Positions 20,986 through 30,367 of a stretch of DNA of 38,658 nucleotides are shown piece by piece. Every line of letters begins with the position of its first letter. Within the stretch, counting starts at the first letter, position 1. The stretch spans positions 1 through 38,658 of the IMG/VR virus record IMGVR_UViG_3300005841_000018; one strand, written 5' to 3'. Under the pieces are notes generated by a model. It saw nothing but the letters and a program-made list of their open reading frames with translations. It was not told where the DNA came from and ran no database searches. The position numbers and the translations under genes were made by a program. This DNA is from a virus.

Positions 20986-22559
20986 GGCCAAGATATGCAA
21001 TATATGTAGAGGAACAACTTATCGATCTTGATCCAAAGACTATTATTGCTATTACTTTACAGGCTTCAGATTTCGCTAGTGGTGATATTATCACCCGGAA
21101 GGCTTCATTTACAAATCAATTAAAAGTACCATCCTCGCCGACTAATATTAGAATTTTTGAGTTTGCTAACAATCCAAAATCAGGCTCTACGCTTCCTTAT
21201 ACGAAGAAAATGATTAAAATTCTGGCTAACGGAATTCAGATTTTAGAAGGAGTTACGATAATTAAATCATTTGATACTTATTTCAACCTACAGATTTATT
21301 CTATTCCAAAAGACTTAAGTTTCAGGATTGCTAACCTTTATCTTTCTGATCTTGATTTCGGGGATAGTCCCATAACTTGGAACGCTGCTTTTATTGATTC
21401 TAAAAGAGCCTCTACTACTGGATGGTGTGCGCCAGTTATAAACTATGGACAAATTAATACGGCTCTGATTCCTAACCCTGACATTGGTACTTATTATTTA
21501 CCTGCTATTTCTTACAAGGATACATTAACGGCAATTTTAAACAATGCTGGCTATACAGTATCGGGAACATTTTATACCAGTGATGCGGTATTTAATAAAC
21601 TTGTTCTCACTTATGCAAGGCAGGATTTTTTAAGCACTACATTAAAAATGAATGAGGCGTTATCTACCACGTTTCTTCAATCGGATTTCATTAAAGACTT
21701 CTTTATTCGGTTCGGGGCATTCTTTAGATATTCAAATAATAATATCGAAATAATAACTTATGAAAGCATTTTAAGTAACACCTCTAATGCTATTGATTGG
21801 ACAAACAAGAGAGTTAAAAATAAAAAGGACGTTATTCAATATACCTGGGGGTCATTAGCTCAAATAAATAATTTTCTATACAATTCACCAAGTAATGGTG
21901 AATCAACCTTTGATGTGAATGTTTATAAACCTTGGTTTAATCCAAATGGATCGCTTACTATTAATAACGAAAATATAAGTGCAAGCACTGATTTATACAC
22001 TTCTATTTTTGAACGTCCAGAATTTGTAACACAGAACTCAAATATTCCAGTGGATACTGCAATAGAATTCGCCGGCGGTGGAGGTGTTGGCTCTTACTAT
22101 TGCGTAACTTCTTCAATATGGGATAAAGCCATGCCGAGTAGTTATACTTTCGACAATCCGCCAAAACCAATGCTAGCTTTACTTTGCCCAAAAGATGCTA
22201 GTGAGGCTGCGTGTAATTATAACGGAACCAATAGAACAGATTATTTAGTCGGGAGGTTTAGTAGTATAGATATTACCGGGACTGTTCTGGCTTCAGCCAC
22301 ACAATCACTTGGGTGGCAGCAATTACAGCCAGTGAGCGGAACAATCAACGGATTGTTGGATATTTATTACAATCAGGTACAATTACTTTTTGATCGTGGA
22401 TTAATAACAACTACACATGAATATAATCTTACTGATTTGGACATTAATAATTTGGATTTGCTTACGCCTATATTTGATGATGGAAATTACTATTTGATAA
22501 ACAAGGTGAATTCATTTGTGAGTTATAAAACTACGCGTGTAGAACTTTTGAAAATCTAG
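20982..22559 (+). CDS. Tail hub/baseplate-like protein, 525 aa
   Basis: Starts MRPRYAIYVEEQLIDLDPKT and has a first beta domain (RKASFTNQLKVPSSPTNIRI) typical of the tail-tip proteins of Bacteroidota siphophages, then a long mixed region with no enzymatic motif. It directly precedes the tape measure gene. The assignment is contextual. Confidence 0.6.
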   Translation: MRPRYAIYVEEQLIDLDPKTIIAITLQASDFASGDIITRKASFTNQLKVPSSPTNIRIFEFANNPKSGSTLPYTKKMIKILANGIQILEGVTIIKSFDTYFNLQIYSIPKDLSFRIANLYLSDLDFGDSPITWNAAFIDSKRASTTGWCAPVINYGQINTALIPNPDIGTYYLPAISYKDTLTAILNNAGYTVSGTFYTSDAVFNKLVLTYARQDFLSTTLKMNEALSTTFLQSDFIKDFFIRFGAFFRYSNNNIEIITYESILSNTSNAIDWTNKRVKNKKDVIQYTWGSLAQINNFLYNSPSNGESTFDVNVYKPWFNPNGSLTINNENISASTDLYTSIFERPEFVTQNSNIPVDTAIEFAGGGGVGSYYCVTSSIWDKAMPSSYTFDNPPKPMLALLCPKDASEAACNYNGTNRTDYLVGRFSSIDITGTVLASATQSLGWQQLQPVSGTINGLLDIYYNQVQLLFDRGLITTTHEYNLTDLDINNLDLLTPIFDDGNYYLINKVNSFVSYKTTRVELLKI

Positions 22560-22602
22560 GCTGAGTTAATTCCAGCTTGGTTTAATTTAGTGTTTTTATG
22601 AA

Positions 22603-24465
22603 GTGGCAGACGAGACCGAAAAAATAACGTATGAGATTGTAATAGATGATTCAAAGGCTACAGCTTCAGCTAATAAAGTTGCCGATTCATTTGATAATAT
22701 TTCTCAATCAGCAACAAAATCCAAAACATCCTTAAAAGATCACAGTGATACTGTGGATAAAATCATCCCTGGATTTAGCGGAATGACATCTGGTATTGTT
22801 TCAGCAACTAAGGCTTCATTGGCTTTCATTGCTACCCCTATAGGCGCTGTCATTGCTGCTTTGGGCGTAGCCATTGCTTCCGTAACAGCTTACTTTAAAT
22901 CAAGTGAAGACGCTGAAAATAAACTAGCGAAAGGAACCGCTATACTTGGAGCGGTATTCGAGCAGCTTACAAACTTCGCAGAAGATCTAGGAGAGTTTTT
23001 AGTAGGGCTTTTTGAGCATCCACAAAAGGCGCTTACAGATTTTGCCAATCTCTTGAAAGAGAATATCATTAATAGATTTACTGGAATGCTTGAACTCATT
23101 CCTAATTTAGGCAAAGCAGTAGGACTTTTATTTGAAGGCAAATTTGCAGAAGCCGGTAAATTGGCTTTTGATTCTGTGGCGAAAGTAAGTACGGGTATTG
23201 CGGATGCCTCAAGTAAGATTGAAGGATTCATTACTAAAGTTGGAGAAGCAGTAGAATTAGGTATTAAAAATGGTGAGCGACTTGCTGCTATTCAGGCTGA
23301 TATAGATAAAAAACAAAGACAATTAATTGAAGATCGCGCCAAGACAGATATTGAAGTAATCAAGCTTAGAGAAAAGGCAATAACTGAAGAAGGAGATTTA
23401 AAAAAGAAAACTATTCAGGAGGCTATTGATCTTGAAAAGAAATTATCAGATCAGGAACTCGCACTAGCAATACTTAAGCAGGCACAAGCTAAATTAGAAG
23501 TTGAAAATAATGGAGCCACGAAAGAAGCTCTTACCAAACTTGCCGAAGCTAATGCGGCAGTTATTAATGCTGAAGCAACTCGTTATCAAAATACTCTTAG
23601 GTTTTCAAGGGAGATTGAGGCTATTAATAAAGCCCAAGAAGCAGAAGATCAAAAGGCTCATGACGCTAGTTTAAAAAGAATTGATGATGAAGAGAAAGCC
23701 AGACAAAAGGCTGTTATTGACGAAGCTAAAGACATAGAAGAATCTCAAAAACAATTTGAGGATGCCGATAAAAAATATTTAGAGATTGAAGATAATAAAT
23801 TAAAAAGGAAACTTGATAATATAAACAAAGAGCGCAAAGCAAAAGATCAAGATGCTAAAATTGACGAACTTCAACAAAAACAAAAGCTTGCGACAACTCA
23901 ATCAACATTAAATCTTATCGCTGGGGCTTTAGATAAAAGCTCAGCTGCTTATAAGATACTTGCTATAACTTCTGCATCGATCGATACATTTAGAGCGGCA
24001 AATGCTGCTTTAACAGCAGGGCCATTCATTGGGCCAATCCTTGCAGCGGCGACAGTAGGAATAGGATTGGCTAACGTTGCTAAGATTGCCGGATTCGCTC
24101 AAGGTGGTCTTTCCGGTACTCGCATAATGCCTGGAATGGGGAAATCGATTTATCGTAGCAATGGAGATAATATGTTAGCTACCGTTCGAACTGGTGAAGT
24201 AATACTTAATGAACGGCATCAAGCAATGCTAGGGGGTGCTGATACATTTGCACGTATGGGGGTTCCTGGATTTGCAAATAGCGGCATAACAGATACTAGG
24301 CTAGATTATTCTATGAACAATGCACTGCAAACCCAATTGAATAACGATAGAAATTTTGATGCAATGATTAACAAAATTAATTCAACTGTTCCGGTATTAG
24401 TTGTTGAGCATGTTGAAAATTTAATGAATCAAAGAACTGAAATAAGAGAGCAGGCTACATTATGA
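22603..24465 (+). CDS. Tape measure protein
   Basis: GTG start (an ATG 5 bases upstream is in another frame and stops after 9 codons). 620 aa: a hydrophobic segment (FIATPIGAVIAALGVAIASV), a long charged coiled coil (~210-430), a second hydrophobic stretch (GPFIGPILAAATVGIGLANV) and a Gly-rich C-terminal part with RTGEVILNERHQAML, a tape measure hallmark. By the usual 0.15 nm per residue the tail would be about 90 nm, short for a siphovirus. Confidence 0.88.
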   Translation: MADETEKITYEIVIDDSKATASANKVADSFDNISQSATKSKTSLKDHSDTVDKIIPGFSGMTSGIVSATKASLAFIATPIGAVIAALGVAIASVTAYFKSSEDAENKLAKGTAILGAVFEQLTNFAEDLGEFLVGLFEHPQKALTDFANLLKENIINRFTGMLELIPNLGKAVGLLFEGKFAEAGKLAFDSVAKVSTGIADASSKIEGFITKVGEAVELGIKNGERLAAIQADIDKKQRQLIEDRAKTDIEVIKLREKAITEEGDLKKKTIQEAIDLEKKLSDQELALAILKQAQAKLEVENNGATKEALTKLAEANAAVINAEATRYQNTLRFSREIEAINKAQEAEDQKAHDASLKRIDDEEKARQKAVIDEAKDIEESQKQFEDADKKYLEIEDNKLKRKLDNINKERKAKDQDAKIDELQQKQKLATTQSTLNLIAGALDKSSAAYKILAITSASIDTFRAANAALTAGPFIGPILAAATVGIGLANVAKIAGFAQGGLSGTRIMPGMGKSIYRSNGDNMLATVRTGEVILNERHQAMLGGADTFARMGVPGFANSGITDTRLDYSMNNALQTQLNNDRNFDAMINKINSTVPVLVVEHVENLMNQRTEIREQATL

Positions 24466-24677
24466 GTGTTCAGGAATTACATAAAGAAACAGTTAATTTT
24501 TTGCTTACTAATGGCCTACTTACACCATCGGCTTATCGAAAAATTGAAATATTTGTAGAGGTTAAGACTCTTCAACATCAGGGAATTAAGAAAACCCACG
24601 CTGTTCAAATAGTATCAGATAAATGTAAAATGTGCATTTCTGACGTATGGGAGGCCATGAAGATGGAAAAAAAGTAA
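24462..24677 (+). CDS. Hypothetical protein, 71 aa
   Basis: A helical protein (KIEIFVEVKTLQHQGIKKTH, then IVSDKCKMCISDVWEAM) that might be a helix-turn-helix. ATGA overlap with the tape measure gene. It closes the tail module. Confidence 0.65.
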   Translation: MSVQELHKETVNFLLTNGLLTPSAYRKIEIFVEVKTLQHQGIKKTHAVQIVSDKCKMCISDVWEAMKMEKK

Positions 24678-24729
24678 CTCCGTTAATTTGTGGATTAATT
24701 TATTTTAAATCTAATCGCACTTTTGATGC

Positions 24730-25881
24730 GTGATCGGAAAGATACTTATCAATGATCAAATCGGGGCGTATGAAAAACCTGATAAAACTTTAGGGGGAAT
24801 CACCCTTTTAGGAATTCTACAACAATTTAAAGCACTTCCACAAGGCACACGAATAGTAAATGTGGAGATCGTTTCTCCGGGAGGTATTGTAGATGAAGGA
24901 AATGACATTTACGATTATCTTATTTCTGAAAAAAAGAATTATGTAATAAATACTGTTCAGGTAGGGGCCATCGCTTCAATAGCTACAAAGCTATTCTTAG
25001 CGGGAGATTCACGGATAGGTGATCCAAGATTTGATTTCATGATTCATAATCCCTGGAATGATCCAGGCCCAGGAGATTCAAAATATCAAGCTGAACAACT
25101 TGAAGGTCTTTTGATGGCAGAAGAACAATTAAGAAAATTTTATTCCAAAGAATTAAATATTACGGAAGAAGGATTGGCGCCTTTAATGGATGCAGAAACT
25201 TCTTTAACTGGAGAGCAACGTTTATCTCTTGGATTCGCAACGCAATTAAAATCAGCAAAACCAATATTGGCTATGAAAAAAGAAGAAGGCAAAGGGTTTA
25301 ATCTACGTGAGAAAATCGCAGCCCTCGCAAAATCAGTAGGCATTAAAGCCGAAGGAATTAAAGCATTGGATCTTAATACTGTTGATGGAAAAGTATTATC
25401 GGTGGAGGCTCCGAATGAAGATTCTCTTGTCGGTGCAGCCGCTTCTATTGATGGCACTCCGGCTCCAGACGGAGATTATACAATAGCCCCTGATGATATG
25501 GGCATGAGCGATGTTGTGACCGTAAAAGGTGGATTAGTCACGGCAGTGGCTGAACAACCTTCGGCAAAATTACCAGTTGCTATTGAAGCTCGTATGACAG
25601 GTCTTGAAAAAAATGTGAGTTTGTTGATTGATTCAGTAACCGCACTTTTGGAACAGAACAAAACTCAAAAGGCTGAAGCGGTAAATGAGGCAGTTGTTGA
25701 GGCAGAGAAAAAAACTTCTGCATTGATCACGGCCCTAAAAACAGAGATTGGAACAACGCATGAACCCCGCAGGGCGGCAGTAGTATACGCTTCAAGTGTT
25801 GAAAAAGAACAAAGCGTTTTTAAAACTATTGCTGAAAGAATGAAAGAAAAAGAAGAGGCACGTAAATCAAAAAATAAATAA
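24730..25881 (+). CDS. Prohead protease (ClpP/S14 type) fused to a scaffold-like region
   Basis: GTG start; the in-frame stop at 24724 excludes a longer form. Residues ~1-175 are ClpP-like: VSPGGIVDEGNDI, GAIASIATKLFLAG with the catalytic Ser and FMIHNP with the catalytic His. Residues ~210-285 are an added beta domain (APDGDYTIAPDDMGMSDVV), and ~285-383 a coiled coil plus a Lys-rich tail, suited to act as internal scaffold for the capsid. Followed 3 bases later by the major capsid gene. Confidence 0.88.
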   Translation: MIGKILINDQIGAYEKPDKTLGGITLLGILQQFKALPQGTRIVNVEIVSPGGIVDEGNDIYDYLISEKKNYVINTVQVGAIASIATKLFLAGDSRIGDPRFDFMIHNPWNDPGPGDSKYQAEQLEGLLMAEEQLRKFYSKELNITEEGLAPLMDAETSLTGEQRLSLGFATQLKSAKPILAMKKEEGKGFNLREKIAALAKSVGIKAEGIKALDLNTVDGKVLSVEAPNEDSLVGAAASIDGTPAPDGDYTIAPDDMGMSDVVTVKGGLVTAVAEQPSAKLPVAIEARMTGLEKNVSLLIDSVTALLEQNKTQKAEAVNEAVVEAEKKTSALITALKTEIGTTHEPRRAAVVYASSVEKEQSVFKTIAERMKEKEEARKSKNK

Positions 25882-25884
25882 GCG

Positions 25885-26826
25885 ATGGCAGCAAGTCCCG
25901 TACTAACCAGTAATTATAATGGCGATGTCCTTGATTACATTATTACAGAAACAGTAGTAGGAAACGAAGCCGTTGACAAAGGCTCTGTTTATGTAATCCC
26001 TGACGTTCCCTCAAAGTTGAGCATTGCAAAAATGGTTTCAACGGCCAACCCGATTATCGACCGGGAGGCCATGCCGACAACCAAGTCAGCAACCGTAACA
26101 TGGAGTGAAGCTACGCTTACGCCTGTGGAAATGATGATTTATATCCCCGATATTAATCCTCGGATTTTCGAAGCAGCTTGGAGGCCCTTCCAACCCAAAG
26201 GCGCTCTCCCTAACAAAGTTTTGGATCCAAATATCCAGAAAGTATTTGCAGATGTTGTTATCAAACAAGCTCAAAAGCAAGTTGGGAAAATTATCTGGCA
26301 AGGTGATAGCACTCTCGCATCTACCAATCCGTTGCACTTTTTCAATGGATTTTTTACCCGCGCAGCTTCAAGCTCTACGAATATTGACGTTACGAACTTG
26401 GGAACTATCACAACTGCTAACATCCAAGCAATCTTAGAATCTTGTCAACAATCTGTACCGGATGCTTTATTTGATGATCCTGATATGGTTTTCCACATGA
26501 ACACCGGTGATTTCAGAAAGTATCAGCAATCAGTAAGACAACTTTCTTATAAGGGTCAAGGCCCTGCCGAAGATGTGCCAGCTGAGTATGGCGGTCGTGA
26601 GATTCGTTATTATAGCCAGGCACCGGCGAATAAAATCCTTGTTGCAAAAGCAACTACCGGTACAGATTCTAATTTCTACGCAGCCGTAGATAAACAGAAT
26701 GATATGGAGAATTTTATTATCGAAAAACTCCGTCCTGAAGGTGAACATTATTTCTTGAAAGCACTTTTCAAGATGGATGCAAACTTCTCTATCGATAGCG
26801 AGTCAGTTTATTACGCAGGTTCTTAA
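25885..26826 (+). CDS. Major capsid protein
   Basis: 313 aa, no long N-terminal prodomain, consistent with a separate scaffold in the upstream protease. Features PDVPSKLSIAKMVSTANPII and ATVTWSEATLTPVEMMIYIP, an HK97-like E-loop and P-domain layout; the C-terminal part has EHYFLKALFKMDANFSIDSE. The gene is codon-richer in C and G than its neighbours, as is common for highly expressed capsid genes. Confidence 0.85.
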   Translation: MAASPVLTSNYNGDVLDYIITETVVGNEAVDKGSVYVIPDVPSKLSIAKMVSTANPIIDREAMPTTKSATVTWSEATLTPVEMMIYIPDINPRIFEAAWRPFQPKGALPNKVLDPNIQKVFADVVIKQAQKQVGKIIWQGDSTLASTNPLHFFNGFFTRAASSSTNIDVTNLGTITTANIQAILESCQQSVPDALFDDPDMVFHMNTGDFRKYQQSVRQLSYKGQGPAEDVPAEYGGREIRYYSQAPANKILVAKATTGTDSNFYAAVDKQNDMENFIIEKLRPEGEHYFLKALFKMDANFSIDSESVYYAGS

Positions 26827-26835
26827 TTTAAAAAT

Positions 26836-27207
26836 ATGGCAGCAATAACACCAACCAGATTCACGGCGGCAACGGATCTTAATGCTTTTGAAAGCAAAGG
26901 CATCAAATCATATATTCAGGCTTTTGCATCTACATCCGCATGGGTAGCGCAATCAGCTTTCGAGCAGCATGTTTGTTATGCGACACTTACGGGTGCGATG
27001 ACTATCAACGCTACGCTTACCAATCTTGTGCAATTTGATCGAGTGTGTTTTCACTTTTGTCCTGATGGTACAGGCAGGGTAGTTACTTTCGGAACAGGAT
27101 TTGTTTCAAGCGGTACACTTACTACTGTGGCTTCGAAAGATTCTACGGTATGGGCAATATTTGATGGAACTAATTTGAAGATCACTTCAAGAGAAATAGG
27201 AGCATAA
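26836..27207 (+). CDS. Decoration-like protein, one copy of a beta domain
   Basis: 123 aa with the domain LTGAMTINATLTNLVQFDRV, FHFCPDGTGRVVTFGTG, FDGTNLKITSREIG. The same domain occurs twice in the next gene. Directly after the major capsid gene, so a capsid decoration or capsid-fibre protein is most likely; not proven. Confidence 0.65.
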   Translation: MAAITPTRFTAATDLNAFESKGIKSYIQAFASTSAWVAQSAFEQHVCYATLTGAMTINATLTNLVQFDRVCFHFCPDGTGRVVTFGTGFVSSGTLTTVASKDSTVWAIFDGTNLKITSREIGA

Positions 27208-27208
27208 T

Positions 27209-27889
27209 ATGGCAGTAATATCCGCACCAACCAGAACGCAGGGAGCGCTTGGAATTGTTCAAGCTTATGCCTCTACAAGTACGCTAATTATTGGCGCGCC
27301 TGAAGGTGAGGATTTGCATTATTGTTATGCTGCTCTAACTGGCGCGATGACTATTAACGCAACTATGCCAGGACTTTTACAGTTCCAAAAGGTATTTTTT
27401 CACTTTACGGCTGATACAACAACTCGCACGGTGACCTTAGGAACTGGGTTTATTAACCTCGTTTCTAGTGGGTTGATTGGTTCAGGTGTTGTAGTTCCAG
27501 CTTCTTCTAATTCTACAGTGATGACCATATTCGATGGGACTTCATTGAGAGTGGTTGAGGTAAAAACAGAAGGTAGGGGAACCACCACTGAAAGCCCAGC
27601 TTATGCTACTCCTTTAGAAGTGACAGATCAATTTGCAGCAAGACATATAGTAACACCGGCTCAGCTTACCGGAGCATTGACATTGAATGCTACGGCAGTG
27701 ACTAAAGCAATTGTAGGGGACGAATATGTATTTCATTTCTCAACAGATGGCACACAAAGGGTTGTAACATTCGGAACGAACATTCTTTCCAGTGGCACGA
27801 TTACGATTCCGGCTAATAAGACAGCAACGGCACGAGGATTCTTTAATGGAACTAGCATTTGTATAACAGGTCGCGAAATATCAGCTTAA
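27209..27889 (+). CDS. Decoration-like protein, two copies of the same domain
   Basis: 226 aa. Copy 1 reads LTGAMTINATMPGLLQFQKV and FDGTSLRVVEVK; copy 2 reads LTGALTLNATAVTKAIVGDE and FNGTSICITGREIS. With the single-domain gene just upstream this makes three tandem copies, clear evidence of internal duplication. Confidence 0.65.
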   Translation: MAVISAPTRTQGALGIVQAYASTSTLIIGAPEGEDLHYCYAALTGAMTINATMPGLLQFQKVFFHFTADTTTRTVTLGTGFINLVSSGLIGSGVVVPASSNSTVMTIFDGTSLRVVEVKTEGRGTTTESPAYATPLEVTDQFAARHIVTPAQLTGALTLNATAVTKAIVGDEYVFHFSTDGTQRVVTFGTNILSSGTITIPANKTATARGFFNGTSICITGREISA

Positions 27890-27890
27890 T

Positions 27891-28745
27891 ATGGGATGTG
27901 GATCAATAGGAAGATCAGAAGTTAATAACTGTGCAACGCCTATCGTTGGCGGTATTGGTGGTGGATCTCGTCTTATCGCTTATAATTATGATGAGGTAAG
28001 TTTCACAGAATCTGGAACTACGCCAAATCTATTTACTGCGATTACACTTGCTTCAGGCGCTAGTGGTTATCAATTTCAAGGTTACAAACTTAGTCTTAAG
28101 CCTTCTGTTGATTTAGTCGCTGGGGCGAGTGGACAGAGTCTTTTCAAACATAGCACAGCCTTTGTAATCTTCTCTAACACCCAATTAACAAAGAATAATA
28201 TTCAAAATTTAGCGCAAGGTCGTTACGTTGTGCTTTATGAGAACAATGGTAAGAATACAGAGTCTTTTGAACTCATGGGAGTTAATGTAGGCCTTGAGCT
28301 TAAGCCGCAAAAGATCAGAGATTTACAGGTAGATGGGGCGGCTTATACTCTTCTTCTTCAAACTCCTGATTCGGAGTTAGAGACTAAACTTCCTCAAACA
28401 TTCTTAAGCTCTACTTACGCGGCTACTTTGACAGCTGTAAATACAACTTTGTTTTTACCTACAGTAACTAATATTTCAGATTTGACATTGACAGCAGCAG
28501 GTGGAGATGCTGAAACTATCACCGGGACTAACTTCTATGGTTCAATAGGTCTTGCTTCAGAAGTGGCTAGTGTACAATGGGAAAATCAAGTTACTAAAGC
28601 TTTGACAACTCAAACAGGAGTAACGGTAGCTTCGAATACTTCGATAACATTTACTTCAGTGGCATTGGTTGCTGGGACTTATAAATTAATAGTTACTACT
28701 ACAAAAGGAGTAGCTAGTTCAACTCAAATCGCTGTAGCCGCATAA
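27891..28745 (+). CDS. Tail-tube-like structural protein with C-terminal Ig-like (IPT/TIG) domain
   Basis: N-terminal ~190 residues: a beta domain with GSRLIAYNYDEVSFTESG and ENNGKNTESFELMGVNVGLE, resembling tail-tube proteins. Residues ~195-284 form an IPT/TIG-type Ig domain (GGDAETITGTNFYG ... GTYKLIVTTTKGVASST). Tail-tube proteins with an extra Ig domain are common. It is followed by two overlapping small genes, as tail-tube genes often are. Confidence 0.62.
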   Translation: MGCGSIGRSEVNNCATPIVGGIGGGSRLIAYNYDEVSFTESGTTPNLFTAITLASGASGYQFQGYKLSLKPSVDLVAGASGQSLFKHSTAFVIFSNTQLTKNNIQNLAQGRYVVLYENNGKNTESFELMGVNVGLELKPQKIRDLQVDGAAYTLLLQTPDSELETKLPQTFLSSTYAATLTAVNTTLFLPTVTNISDLTLTAAGGDAETITGTNFYGSIGLASEVASVQWENQVTKALTTQTGVTVASNTSITFTSVALVAGTYKLIVTTTKGVASSTQIAVAA

Positions 28746-28966
28746 TGGAAGCTAAAGTAAAATTCAAAACTCCTGGGATTATAATTAATATCAATGGCCA
28801 AAGAATTGATCATACCAATTTAACTCAGGAAAATTACGATTATCTTTGTGCGTGGAATAAAAGTTATGCTGATTACTTTGAGCCACTAGAGGGAAAAATT
28901 CAGCCAATAGTAAAGGAAAAAAAAGATGGCAAGGCCAAAGAAGGACAGCAATCAGACAGTAATTGA
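28745..28966 (+). CDS. Small protein after the tail tube, possible chaperone N-part
   Basis: 73 aa; starts on the tube stop (TAATG overlap). Contains INGQRIDHTNLTQENYDYLC and a Lys-rich end. Near its end is an A8 run (28917-28924). The next ORF overlaps it by 41 bases in another phase, the layout of G/GT tail chaperones; a +1 or -2 shift would be needed here. Confidence 0.6.
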   Translation: MEAKVKFKTPGIIININGQRIDHTNLTQENYDYLCAWNKSYADYFEPLEGKIQPIVKEKKDGKAKEGQQSDSN

Positions 28967-29201
28967 AGAAAAACTTTTAACCTTGAAGCTTGGATCAATT
29001 CAAGTTCCTTATATCGATGATGGTAAAGGGAAATGGAAAACCGTAACACAAGGTCAATGGAATTTAAAAGATCAGGCTGCTATTTTTGACTATTGGAGAA
29101 ATGTACTATTCTCAGAACTAGATGAAGAGAAGAAAGAAAAAGCATTAATAGCGAAGAAAGAAAAACTTTTCATGCCAGTTGAAGAACTGGAAGAAGCATA
29201 G
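28926..29201 (+). CDS. Small protein overlapping its neighbour, possible chaperone T-part
   Basis: 91 aa from the ATG just after the A8 run: MARPKKDSNQTV, then WKTVTQGQWNLKDQAAIFDY, ending with an acidic/Lys helix. It may be translated on its own, the A-rich stretch acting as the initiation region, or as a shifted extension of the 73-aa protein. Confidence 0.6.
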   Translation: MARPKKDSNQTVIEEKLLTLKLGSIQVPYIDDGKGKWKTVTQGQWNLKDQAAIFDYWRNVLFSELDEEKKEKALIAKKEKLFMPVEELEEA

Positions 29202-29206
29202 GATGA

Positions 29207-30367
29207 ATGATATATGGTTACAAATACGAACCGTTATTAATTCGCGTACCGACCTGGATAGATAGACGATTCCAGATTCAGGGTTACGATGCAGACAATC
29301 TTTACCCACAGCGAGCCAAAGAAGCCAAGAACAGAAGCTATACTGCTAAAAGAGCTTGTCATACATATGGTGAGTTTTTAAATGGAGAAGGATTCACCGA
29401 TTCCAAATTATCCTCATTAATAGTCAATCGTAAAGGCCATACAGGTAATGATTTTTTAGATCATATCTGTAATTCCGCATCTTGGGCCAACGGATTTTTT
29501 ATTCATGTTGGTTATAATCTTAATTATAAAGTCAATTCAGTAAAAGTTTTGGATTTCGAGTTTAATAGGTTCGGACTCCCTGACGATGAAGGGGATTTTG
29601 AGTTAATAAAATATTCTACTAACTGGGAAAGAAATCCTTATAAGACAATCAAATCCGTTCAGGAAATTTGTGATTACCATGTTTTTAATCCAGATCCGAA
29701 TGTGGTCAAAGACCAGATTGAACAAGCTGGCGGGATTTTAAATTACAAAGGCCAAATATTCTATTGGACTCCTGAAGAAGGGCAATACCCGAAGGCTACT
29801 TTCGATACAGTATTTGATCAAACACAAACTCAAGCAGAAATAGGAATATTTGATCTTGCAATGGAACAGAATGGATTTAGAGCGCAGCATATTATTGGCT
29901 ATCCTGGGAAATTTGACACAAGACAAGACGAACAAGAATTTAAAGATGGCATTAATTCATTTTCAGGACAAGGAGGAGGAGGAGTGCTTGTAATAGAAAA
30001 TCCTGACGGTCAATTAAAAATGGCCGATATGGTCACCTCTTTGCAAATGCAAAATACAGGAGATCTACATGTAAGTGTTGATAAAAGAGTGCGCGATGCA
30101 ATACGTCTATCTTTCGGAATGCCAGCTGAAATTCTTGCAGAGATGCCAGAAACCGGTATGTTCAATCAGCAACAGATGACAGATGCATATACTTATTACA
30201 ATTCTATTACCCGGTCGATGAGAAGCACAATTTCAAGACAGGTAAAGAAGATTTTTGATAACTGGTATATACCAATAACTGAAGATTTTTCAATCATAGA
30301 GCAAAAATATGCTGTTAGTGTTACGGTTCCTTCGAATACTCCATCTAAACAAGTAGCAAATGGTTGA
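29207..30367 (+). CDS. Portal protein
   Basis: 386 aa, with YGEFLNGEGFTDSKLSSLIV near the start, and FGMPAEILAEMPETGMFNQQ followed by the QMTDAYTYYNSITRSMRSTI helix near the end: the 'lRIsfgiP..ll...etG.fn...' pattern of phage portals. It forms the ring through which DNA enters. Unusually it comes after capsid and tube genes. ATG at 29207; an ATG at 29203 is in another frame. Confidence 0.78.
   Translation: MIYGYKYEPLLIRVPTWIDRRFQIQGYDADNLYPQRAKEAKNRSYTAKRACHTYGEFLNGEGFTDSKLSSLIVNRKGHTGNDFLDHICNSASWANGFFIHVGYNLNYKVNSVKVLDFEFNRFGLPDDEGDFELIKYSTNWERNPYKTIKSVQEICDYHVFNPDPNVVKDQIEQAGGILNYKGQIFYWTPEEGQYPKATFDTVFDQTQTQAEIGIFDLAMEQNGFRAQHIIGYPGKFDTRQDEQEFKDGINSFSGQGGGGVLVIENPDGQLKMADMVTSLQMQNTGDLHVSVDKRVRDAIRLSFGMPAEILAEMPETGMFNQQQMTDAYTYYNSITRSMRSTISRQVKKIFDNWYIPITEDFSIIEQKYAVSVTVPSNTPSKQVANG

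Noticed and set aside
22598-22627. ATG at 22598 as start of the tape measure gene
   Set aside because: That frame stops after 9 codons; the tape measure frame begins with the GTG at 22603.
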